Made by a program: the position numbers and the translations under genes
The notes under the pieces: model-generated
What the model was told of the DNA's origin: nothing
The model's input: only the letters and a program-made list of their open reading frames with translations
Database searches by the model: none
Shown here: piece by piece, positions 55,474-64,000 of the stretch
Numbering within the stretch: the first letter of the stretch is position 1
Layout: each line of letters starts with the position of its first letter
Source: Zopfochytrium polystomum
Taxonomy: Eukaryota; Chytridiomycota; Chytridiomycetes; Chytridiales; Chytridiaceae
NCBI GenBank assembly: GCA_025765615.1
Contig: JAIVFJ010000053.1
Location: 1-64,000 of the forward strand
DNA length: 64,000 nt
Direction of reading: 5' to 3'

Positions 55474-56825
55474 CGTCGCAGATAGCTGAAATAATTAACC
55501 CGTCTGTGTATCGCTGTTTATGTATCCGTGACTTCAAGAACGCCGGCCGATGCACTACGAGTTGAATTTGCGCTGTGGTCCTTCACATTACCTGATTTTG
55601 GCAGGACAACTGCACTTTAACCGTCTAACGGCAAGAATTGTGCGGTGGGGAAGGAGGTCGGGGGAAGTGCAGGACGGCTGACCTCGGGAAACGTGGTGGA
55701 GGAGAATGGGCGGGGCACAGTTCATCGTTCGACCAATGCGTGAGTGAACAATCAGCTCAATCTCGACGGTCGCCGCGGAGGAAGGATTTAGCTGTCGAAG
55801 CGGGTGCTCTGCTTGAATGGATCCTGCCATTATGTTTCGTCGTTCGAAGCTGCGGTGTTCAACCTTGCTTCCCCCCATGAACTGGGTTAGTCCAAAAAAA
55901 GGAAGACTAAAAACTCAAATTTCTTTGTCCTCCGTCTTTTTGTTTCCCTTGTGGCATCTCCGTCCTTGTTCCCTTACTTCGTGTTGGGGACGGAGAGGGA
56001 GGGAGAGATGGAGCGCCGCTCATTGCTTGACAGCTCCTTTTTTGAATGCCAGAGCTTGTTTCTTCATGACCCCTCCTCACCGCTCCTTCTTTTGTCTTCC
56101 GAAGCGAACTCGGGTACCTACGTTTTGTATGAGAAAACATATGGGGTTGTGGCTTCAAATATGGTTGTTCCCGAGGTTGAATCGGATAAATGCATGATTG
56201 TGATGATTCCGTTGCCCGTACGTGAACGGCCATGTGCGCAAAAAAAGACTTGATGTTGAATCCAGGTTGGGAAATCAACTACATGTGGTAAACTTATTCC
56301 GGTTGGGCCCTTTCCAGTTTTTTTTTTTTTTGTTCCGACCTGTTCCAACTCTCGAATTGTTGCTGAGCTTTCTCCCTCAGTTAGACCCCACCTTCACCTC
56401 CGTGCCCATTTCTAGTTTTCTTTCGGACAACCCAATCCTTATCTCCTCCTTGGTCCCTCTCCATTCTGGGCTACAGCTGACCCCCACCATAAGCATCCGG
56501 TTGGTGTACCCGCTTTTTACTCTAATTCTAAAGAGCAATCCAAAAAAGAGTAAACTACGTGCGTTATAGCATTTTACACGAAACTGCATTCCCGGTTGCC
56601 GTATTTCGGACAGCCGATCGCAGGTGCAACTCACAGGTTGCGTCCAAAAACTCCCCATCATCCATCCAACCCGAACCAAACCCAGAGCGGCCCACAATGT
56701 CGACACGCCAAAGAGTCGAATCCACAACTTACAGGCTGCAATGGAAGGAAGGCATAGCCGGTAAATGAGCGTTCCGCCAACCAAAAAAAAAAAAAAAAAA
56801 AAAAAAAAAGAAAAAAGAAAACAAC
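55474..56825. other. Intergenic with A-run
   Basis: About 1.35 kb without a supported gene. An A-run of about 29 bases at 56781-56809 lies just downstream of RPL39 (minus strand). Confidence 0.5.
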
Positions 56826-57334
56826 TCACCCGAGCTTGGTCCTGCGCCAGTTGCGCCGCTTCGCGTTGTAGCGGATGGTGTTGTCAGTGCGGAACCGAAT
56901 CCAGTTGGGAATCGGCCGGTTTTGCTTCTGCTTCTTGCCCAGAATGCGCTTGATCTTGAACGACTTGTGGGAGGGCTGGATTGTTCGCGAGGGGAGAAAA
57001 GCGATCAGTGAAAGTGCCGTGGATTGCTTCTGTTGAGGGGAGAAGCAGTTCTGGGATCCGACGATCGCCCGAATGCGGAATTCGCCAGTCGATCTCGACG
57101 TCTGCTCAGCTGGTGCGATCGTCGGGAGGCGTGGGCAGTTCTCGATCAGTTTCCATCGACAGTGCAGCGAGCAACCGAGCCGATTCGCAGTCAACGCGAC
57201 GCTCAAAGACCCAATATAATCCAAAAACGAATCGACGCCCAGCAGTCCGTTCTCCAGGTGAGACGGATCGGGATCGCGATGGGATCGGATGGGATGGAGT
57301 GGATGGGATGGAATCGAAGAGGCCGCCTTACCAT
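56826..57334 (-). CDS. RPL39: 60S ribosomal protein eL39 (50 aa, two exons)
   Basis: The coding exon 56826-56975 reads [18 protein letters not shown], then [20 protein letters not shown], then [11 protein letters not shown] and a stop. This is unmistakably eL39, with the family's invariant [25 protein letters not shown] core. It lies in the wall of the large-subunit exit tunnel. The initiator Met is on its own exon: ATG at 57332-57334 (minus) is followed immediately by GTAAGG, and the 356-nt intron ends CCAG before the Pro codon. ATG-only first exons are a known habit of ribosomal protein genes. The length of 50 residues is about one short of the usual 51. This is one of the safest calls in the window. 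Confidence 0.97.
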
Positions 57335-57666
57335 GGTCCAAGTGTGAGATTGACTGACAAGGTACAATTGACGGACCTTGGCAATTTGGTCGACTCGATG
57401 AAGGCCACGAAGGTAGTTTAGCACTGGCGTTGCGGAGATTCCGAACGGTGCCTTGGCAAGAATCCGTGCTCAGAAGGTGGCTACCCCTCCTTATTGGTCT
57501 TCATTTCACTTGGCCTCCGCATGTGCTCTTCTCAAAGGTCATCAAAGATGTCACGCCCGAGCGCAACCGGATCTCACTGGTCAAGCCATGACGCCTCTCA
57601 GAGACTTGGCTGTCGAGCACAATTTGTGGAGAGCTTGTTGCATGACAAGCAGCAAACATATGTCAT
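57335..57666. other. Spacer between RPL39 and tRNA-Ser
   Basis: Would contain the RPL39 promoter. No other gene is seen. Confidence 0.5.
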
Positions 57667-57748
57667 GTCAACGTGGCCGAGTGGTTAAGGCGACAGACTT
57701 GAAATCTGTTACCCTCTGGGTGCGTAGGTTCGAACCCTGCCGTTGACG
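57667..57748 (+). tRNA. tRNA-Ser (anticodon UGA)
   Basis: 82 nt with a class II long variable arm. The acceptor stem GTCAACG pairs with CGTTGAC, discriminator G (the serine identity base). The anticodon stem ACAGA/TCTGT has loop CTTGAAA, giving anticodon TGA. The A box (TGGCCGAGTGG) and B box (GGTTCGAACCC) are intact. No intron and no encoded CCA. Confidence 0.96.
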
Positions 57749-58373
57749 GAGACTACCTGTTTTCGAGAATCCGCGAATCCAATGCGTTTACCTGGGCCAA
57801 AGTTTTGTTGAGTCTCCACACGTGGCGATCTTCTGAAAACTTGCTTCCCCAACGAACAAGGTTCACCCCTGCCAATCCGTCGCCTGTCGACTCGTTTTCA
57901 TCTACCGCGCCATTGTGTTTAGTCTGCCGCATCACTGCCGTGGGAGGCAATGATCAAACTTGCCCAGCTCAAGCGTGACGCGGAAGTCTGCTCACCGATG
58001 CAGGATCGATTGCAAGGTAAAATGGAAATTTGACAGACAAGTGGAATTTACTCTGCCTCCCTAACTGATGCAACCTATTTTTGGAAGGTGTGGGCGGAAC
58101 AGACCTGCACCATCATCTTTCGCACACCGTTGGAACGGTCTCCGCCGCATCCTTTTCAAAATCCTCCTTCCAGACCGCTTCTAACCTGTCAAAGCGGTCG
58201 ACGTTTGTCCATAGCGCGACTCTAATTTTTGTTGTAGTGTTTATTGCATTTGAGGATGCCCAAGAACTTACTGCATTTTTGTGTTTTGTTTCTTCTCCGG
58301 CTGGGGTGTCAAAACAAAACAACAAACCAGCACACCCAAACGCGAAAACGCCGCAACGCGAACACTGACGACC
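57749..58373. other. Intergenic, no gene seen
   Basis: Spacer upstream of the multi-exon membrane gene. No coding signal. Confidence 0.5.
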
Positions 58374-60260
58374 ATGGAGCAACCAGACTTCGAGTGCGCA
58401 CCGCCTGTTTTTGACCCCACCGTCGCCACCGCTTTAATGCCCCGCCCAACCCTTTCCCCCACCCAACTCGTTTTCGTTCTCAACCCACGCGCAGGAGCCT
58501 GTGCAACCAACAGCTGGCGGGCGTCCTTCTCGCACTGACCCTGGTGGGTGCTCCAACCTTGTCGCGTTCTCGCCTGCCGCCTCCCATTTCGGCCGATCCC
58601 GGAAACCCAGCAAAGCTCAATCCCCAATATTCTCACTTCAACCCCAACCCCTCCCCCCATTCCGCGGTCGCGATCGCGCCCAACACCAGGCAATCACGTT
58701 TCGCGAACAAATCAGCAAGATCGAGAACAGGCACATGTCGTGGTCGATTTGGGGCGCGCTGGGGCTGTACTTTCTCGGAAGCCTCGGCGGGCTGTTCACG
58801 TACAAGCGGATGGGTGAGGCAACGACGGTCGACGACATTAGGGCGGCGCTGGATCTGCAGCTGCTTGGGAATTGTGAGTTTTGGTGTTGTCTTTGGGGAC
58901 GAGCGAGCGAGAAAATGGGAGGCGGGAAGCTTGTTTCACCACGTGATTTGAAGGGGGGGGCGGGACGGAAGTTCGTGACGCGTGGGTGAGAACGCTGCCA
59001 TCCAATTAACGATTTTCAATGGTTTTTTTTTTTAATTTGAAAGATTCTTTTGACATTATGGTGCGCGCGAAAAACGGCCCTCGCATTACGGGCCTTTTTC
59101 TCCCCTTTTGCATCATTGACTACTCTAACCCCCGCCCTCGCTTAGTTTGGAGCCCTCACGTACCACACAAGCTACCGAGCTTTGCTTCTCATCTTCCCCA
59201 CCAGGCAGCATAGGATTTGGCTGCCTGCCCTCGCCGTCGCGATAGTCCAGTGTGCAATCTACACGTTGAGTGCTTTCCCGCTTTTGTTTTGCGACTTTCA
59301 GTTATTTTACATCAGCTTGCCAAAATTTTATTCAAACTTCTGCACGTCCATCTCTTCTCCCTTGCAAAATGTACTTCGCAGTGCAGGTAAGAGCCGCATA
59401 CACCGTTCTCCAGTTTGTCCAGCAAATCATTCATAATCCCTGCAGGCTCCTACTTGTTTTCCAAGGGCATGAAGGTCTGCATCCCACCTGAATTTGAATA
59501 TCGCCTTTCTGACACACTGTGATAACCCTAACCCTCCACGCACAGGACAACTTTGGCACTAACCCCAACCCGCACATGCAACGCATCTCCATCGCCCTCG
59601 TGGTCTACACCGTGGTCACCGACACGGTCTTCTTCGTGGCCTCGCAGGTCACGATAATCTCTATAATGGGCCAGTTTAGCGTCACAAAACCGTCCGCCGC
59701 GCACTACGCCGACATTGCATTGCGATGCGTGCTGTACTCGGGCGCAGTGGCTTTGAATTTTATAACGGCAGGTCTGGGGGGGCATTGCAAATTTTTTTTT
59801 TTTTTTTTTTCTTTTTTTTCTTCCCCCTTGTTTTTGCTGTTCTCGATATTGATTGCTTTGCGGGGGTTGTCAATTTCCAGGTGCTTTCTTTTACTCCACG
59901 ACGAAAGGTACGTGAAAACTCGGTTCTTCTCTCCGTCCGCTCACTACTCCCACCCCCTCTCCCCCCTCGGCGGCGGCCTACTGCCTTCTTCGAACCAGCA
60001 TGGTAAGTGAATGGCGCTTGTTCCGCAAGCCTTAACCTCATGATCTCCCCTTACCCCCCACTCCACCCTACCCGCGTAGGATCCTCCTCATCGTACCTCC
60101 GTGCATGATGTTCATGGTGCTCCTGACGGACGCCGACCGCGTGCGCAAGCTGGTGTTCGCCATGCAGCAGCATGCGTCGCCGTCGAAGATGTCCACCTTG
60201 ACCAGCGCTGGGTCGCCGGGCGCAGCGTCTGCGACGTCCGAGTCGGCGCGTTTGCGCTGA
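58374..60260 (+). CDS. Multi-pass membrane protein, receptor-like (325 aa, ten exons)
   Basis: Exons 58374-58393, 58495-58543, 58690-58873, 59044-59060, 59146-59386, 59446-59474, 59546-59771, 59881-59907, 59999-60002 and 60080-60260. All phases agree and sum to 326 codons. Hydrophobic segments: LAGVLLALTLAITF; WSIWGALGLYFLGSLGGLFT; YRALLLIFPT; IWLPALAVAIVQCAIYTLSA; ISIALVVYTVVTDTVFFVAS; YADIALRCVLYSGAVALNFI; and WILLIVPPCMMFMVLLTDAD, followed by a Ser-rich cytosolic tail. Seven helices and a short tail suggest a receptor-like or sensor protein of the type expanded in zoosporic fungi, but no family motif is recognised. Exon 9 is only four bases; it is required to bring exon 8 into phase with exon 10. 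Several donors are GTGCGC or GTGGGT. Exons 3, 5, 7 and 10 are secure; the shortest ones rest on phase logic. Confidence 0.68.
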
Positions 60261-60980
60261 AGGGTACCGCCGGGAGGGAGTTGCAAAATCTTTGACGGAA
60301 AATTACAATCATTTGTGAAGGTCTTGCCCGGCGTTGACTGTGTCAATTGCCACTAAGTCTTTGGTCATCACCCTCCCTATTGCCTTACGCCCCGTTTGAG
60401 ATTGTATTTGGCCTTAACTTTCCAAGATAAAAAATTGTGTCCTGCCAATTCCCTTGCAGAATCTGCCCACTGCGAGCATCCCTCTGTATTCAACTTCGAT
60501 TTAGAATTAAATAAAAACGTGTTGCGAGGTTTTCATTCAATTCATGGAGTTGGAGGATGGAATTAACTGTTGTCTCAGCAACAGTGCTACTGCGAGTTTA
60601 ATGCAGCATATTATTTCACTGACTTGAAGTGTGTTGTGACCGTTACCTTGATTATGGACAGAGTGTGTCCAACTGAATGTAACTCTATGCAAATCGGAGG
60701 GTTCCATGAAAACATTTGTCACCCGCTCTAGGTGGCCATGTTTCTTTAAACTCAATTTCATTGTCATTGCAGCAGCGGTGTAGCAAGGGGGACAAAAGAA
60801 AATGGAAGAGAAAGCATATCGTTTATATCAAGCGTAACAAAGGGAAAAGGAAAAAGAGGGGGGGGGAAATCAAAGAGGGAACGAAAGGACCAGAAACAGC
60901 GCAGCGTGGAAAAAGTCTTTTCACCAAGTGGGAGGAAAAAAAGGAAACATGATCCCTTAAGTCCACCCCGTCCTCCATCA
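60261..60980. other. AT-rich spacer with a possible reverse-transcriptase fragment
   Basis: The minus strand at about 60690-60767 reads TMKLSLKKHGHLERVTNVFM, resembling the K-x-F-x-K-x-G-H-x-E segment of gypsy-type reverse transcriptases (compare KTVFQTKYGHFEWV in the element at 39200-42110). No other domain is preserved. Low confidence. Confidence 0.3.
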
Positions 60981-63330
60981 TCACAGCACCGCCACAACAG
61001 CCGCTGCCGCCGCCGCTGCAGCAGCAACAGCTACGACTGCCGTAACCGTACCTGGCGCCACGGCGGCCGCGGGGGCGGCGCCAGACTTGCTCGACGTGCC
61101 CGTGGAAGACACGGTTTTCGACGTCGCGGACCCAGACGGCGTCGTACCGCCACCGCTGCCGCCAGGCACCGTGATCGACGCGTTCTTCTGCGCAGCCAAC
61201 GGGCCCAACGGGCTCACAGCGCCTGCGAGCTGCGCAGCCAGCCACTGCGTCGGCTTCTTCACTGTCCTCTGGTACGCCCCACCGTCGGTATAATTCACCG
61301 CGATGCACCCGTACCTAATATCAAACGTCCACCACTCAAAGTTGTCGGTGAGCGACCAGGCGAGGAGTGCCTTGACGGGGACGCCGTCGGCGACGGTGAG
61401 GGCTACTTGCTGGAGGTGGTCGGACCAGAACTGTTGGCGGGCGCCCGTGGCGTCGGCGGCGACGGCGGCGGCGGAGGTCAGGTTGACTTCGCCCGGGGTC
61501 GCGTAGCCGACCTCGGTGATGTGGATGTCGAGGGAGTAGCGCTTGTAGAGGTCGTTGGCGACGGAGCGGATGCCTGGGGCGTAGACGTTTTGCCAGCTTG
61601 AGGCGGACGTCTTTTGTGGGGTTTTTGGAAAGCGGGGTGAGCACGTTGTGCAAAGGAGAGGGTCAAAGAAAGAAAAAAAAGAAGAGGAAAAAAAAAGGCA
61701 CTCACGACAGTGCCGTCGGGGGCTCCAGTGTTGTAGCTCGAGTCGACGGTGTAGGCCGAGTAGTAGTTGAGGGCGATAAAGTCGGACGTTCCCTTCATGA
61801 TGGCGGCGTCGGCGGCGGTGAAGGGCACGACGCTGGCGGCGTCGTTGGGGTAGGTGTAGACCTCGTTGGTGTAGTTGCCGGTGATGCTGGGCTCCCAGAA
61901 CAGGCCGTAGTCGCGGTTCTTCATAAAGGTGGCCGCGGCGACATCTTTTTTTTTTTTTTTTTTTTTTTTTCATTCGTTCGTAGTGAAGAAGGCAGGAGGT
62001 TTGGTTTAGTGGGTTTTGAAGGGAACAGGGGTGTTGTGTGATGTTGGACGGCGCAGTCGAGCGGGGGATCAATCGGCGGTGCGCCTCACAGCCACAAGCG
62101 AGTCCCTGTCTCGTTGTCTCTCCTGTGTTTGTTGCCTTGTCTGCCCATTTCCCCCATCTCCGCTTTCGCACGCACCACTCGATCTGTCTCCCTCACTCCT
62201 ACTGCCCTCGCGCACAATGGGTCGAGCATCTCACCAGCAGCATTGTTGGGATCCTTAGGCGTGTAGTAACTCATGATGGACGGCGCGCCGAACTTCCACC
62301 CCTTGCCCGCATACTTTGACCTGGCGAGCTGCACAACCTTCCCGTGGATCAAGTGCGAGTGGTACAAGCACTTGTACTTTGCCGTGTTCCCGCCGACGAC
62401 GCCCGGGCCGTACTTCCCGTCGCGGTAGCCAAAGTTGCAGTTGCTCTCCATCTCGTTCTGGGTGAGCCAGTACGTGACGCGGTCGCCGAAGCGGTCGAAG
62501 AGCAGAGTGGCGTACGCGACAAAGTCGTCGACGATCTGCGGGTCCGTGAAGCCGCCGTACTTGTCGAAGCAGGCCTGCGGAAGGTCCCAGTGGTGCATCG
62601 TGAGGTAGGGCTGGGCGCCGTTGGCGAGGGCGTTGTCGATGACGTCCGAGTAAAACTGGATGCCTTCTTCGTTGGGCGTGCCGGTGCAGTCTGGAAGCAC
62701 TCGCGACCAGGCCACCGAGAAGCGGTAGGCCGTCGCGCCAAGCTGCGACAGGAACGCTAGGTCCGTGGGCATGTGGTGGTAGTGGTCCGGCGCGACGTTG
62801 GGCCACGGGTTGAAGTTCTTTTGGCTGAATGTGTCGGCGACGGACGCCTTTTTGCCGTTGGTGTTCCAGGCGCCTTCCATCTGGAATGCGGCTGTTGTCG
62901 TTGGTTTGAGGTTGTGGTTGCGGTTGAAGGGTCGTGGTTGAATTGAAGAGAGCGAGGTTATTAATACGATATGTTGAAGTCGGTAAAGCGAGAGGTGACA
63001 GATGCGCAGCAAAACGCCCATGTGCCATGGGAGGGAGGGTGAAGGGTGTGATAGAGCCCCTTTTCGATCAGATCGTGCATCCACACATCATATGTGCACA
63101 CAAGGGGGGGCACGAATGATGATATTCAACTCTTCCGATTATCACTCACAGCCGCCAAAGCCCCAGGCGATGTTGCTGATGGCGGGGGTAGCGGCATCGA
63201 CGACGGCGACGGCGGGGGTGAGGAGGACGGCGGCGGCAGCGACAGCGACGGCGGCCAGGATTCGGCGATCGGAGGAGGCGGCGAGTGCGGTGCCGTGCGA
63301 CGCCGTGGCTATGCGGCGGTGGTGGATCAT
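60981..63330 (-). CDS. Secreted, probably GPI-anchored family 1 glycoside hydrolase, paralogue (568 aa, four exons)
   Basis: Exons 63150-63330, 62235-62891, 61706-61944 and 60981-61610, with boundaries and phases identical to the paralogue at 19479-21473. The N-terminus has a longer leader before the hydrophobic signal (VAVAAAAVLLTPAVAVVDAA). Catalytic motifs are LTQNEMESNC (acid/base Glu about 208) and IHITEVGYATPGE (nucleophile Glu about 392), with the same unusual Met and Val neighbours as the paralogue. Barrel landmarks: WGFGG-AFQMEGAWN, LGATAYRFSVAWSRVLPDC, LTMHHWDLPQACFDKYGG and SLTDNFEWWTFDIRYGCIAV. The C-terminus is Ser/Thr-rich with an Ala/Val tail suitable for GPI anchoring. It acts outside the cell on a beta-glycoside. 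The second intron ends in a T-run before its acceptor. The two genes are 39 kb apart and inverted, so they did not arise by a simple tandem event. Confidence 0.93.
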
Positions 63331-63597
63331 CTCTCTTTTCTTTTTTCTTTTTATTTTTTTTCACCTTTCTCATTTTTGTTTGCTTTTTTTAATTTTTTAT
63401 TCTTTTTTGTTTTTGCTTTTTTGCGACTAATTTCTAAATTTGGCTCCTTCTGTCTGCCTGTCTCCCTCTTTTCAAATTTGATTGGCAAGACAACAAACAT
63501 CGGCCCACACGACAAGGCACGCTCATGGACGACATCAGTCCGAGAGCGTACGTAACTAAAAAACTCTGCTTTCTTCCCTTCTTTTTCTCCTCCTTTA
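63331..63597. other. T-rich spacer upstream of GH1 paralogue
   Basis: Poly-T/CT-rich sequence (63331-63420) in the promoter position of the minus-strand GH1 gene. No gene. Confidence 0.5.
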
Positions 63598-63905
63598 CTA
63601 CAACATCCGCCTCATCCTCTCTTGCCCCCACCACGGCCGCCGCCACCACCGTCTCGACCACCTCGCCGAGCGCGCCACGAGCACCACAGCCGCAACCACT
63701 CGGTACCCTACGCCGAGTACGAACATCTGCAGTACGTTTCGCCCTGCCGTATTTGCCTCGTAGCTTTTTTCGTTGTTATTATGAGCGAGAGCAAAACAGA
63801 AATGGGAGAAAGACCTCACCCAAACGTGGCGTACGCCGCCGTCACATTGTGGGTGTCGGAGAACGGGTCGACGGTGAGTCCGTCTGTGAAATATTGGTCG
63901 CGTGA
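63598..63905 (-). CDS. Possible 3' end of an ABCG-like transporter (partial, uncertain)
   Basis: The minus strand at about 63828-63891, bounded by an acceptor (TTTCACAG) and a donor (GTGAGG), reads DGLTVDPFSDTHNVTAAYAT. A second piece, after a CTGCAG acceptor near 63740, reads MFVLGVGYRVVAAVVLVARS followed by a basic end and a stop at about 63598. A polar loop then a final hydrophobic helix and short tail is how ABCG-type half transporters end. The two pieces are out of phase by one at the predicted junction, and everything upstream lies outside the window, so this is only a hint. Confidence 0.28.
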
Positions 63906-64000
63906 AAGCGGTGAGTACAGCGGAAAATTAAACCAAGCAGCGCCTCACACCAACCCCCCACTCGCCCCACCCGTCCTCACATAGAATCTCCGCACCCCAC

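Overview
This is eukaryotic nuclear DNA, most likely from an early-diverging zoosporic fungus (chytrid-like). The reasons are GC-rich genes cut by many short (mostly 75-300 nt) GT-AG introns with CTAAC-type branch sites, a ribosomal protein gene whose first coding exon is only the ATG, two nuclear-type tRNAs, GPI-anchored glycoside hydrolases, Ser/Thr-rich wall proteins, a protein built of tandem WWKxSGL repeats, and fungal-type LTR retroelement debris. The phylum is an inference from protein character, not a search result.

Left third (1-21.5 kb). A small conserved-looking ORF is followed by a decayed tandem array of F-box-like/ankyrin-like genes on the minus strand: two intact copies at 2043-3128 and 4440-5534, and at least three broken ones. 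A relic of an A1 aspartic protease lies inside the array. Next come an FAD-dependent monooxygenase (one intron), a broken ankyrin gene, a degraded LTR, a six-exon SAM methyltransferase, a six-exon multi-pass membrane protein and the first of two GH1 glycosidase paralogues.

Middle (21.5-42.3 kb). A recent inverted duplication (arms about 21.68-23.23 and 26.17-27.74 kb) carries two copies of a secreted Ser-rich GPI-type protein, one frameshifted. Between the arms is a secreted protein with LEA/DUF3712-like character. A two-domain beta-trefoil lectin, a small coiled-coil secreted protein and an RCR-like single-pass membrane protein follow. The 33-36.4 kb stretch is nested repeats. It contains two solo LTRs of exactly 298 bp, each with a perfect 5-bp target-site duplication, one of which has its unoccupied site preserved in the other repeat copy. 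A WWKxSGL-repeat protein and a degenerate Ty3/gypsy-type element lacking its integrase core complete this part.

Right third (42.3-64 kb). This holds a PPxY-containing membrane protein, a TANGO2/NRDE-family protein, a very large (about 2,000-residue) secreted cysteine-module plus mucin-like protein, a mitochondrial-type SSB, tRNA-Gly(CCC), RPL39, tRNA-Ser(UGA), a ten-exon multi-pass membrane protein with a predicted 4-nt exon, the second GH1 paralogue on the minus strand, and possibly the 3' end of an ABCG-like transporter at the right edge.

There are no operons. The common theme is cell surface and secretion: two GH1 enzymes, two Ser-rich GPI-type proteins, the giant mucin-like protein, the DUF3712-like protein, the lectin and the RCR-like and PPxY proteins. 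Several genes that are otherwise intact carry single-base frameshifts, mostly in C or G runs. This fits uncorrected homopolymer errors in the assembly at least as well as real pseudogenization. All exon coordinates were derived by hand from reading-frame phase and splice-site matching.
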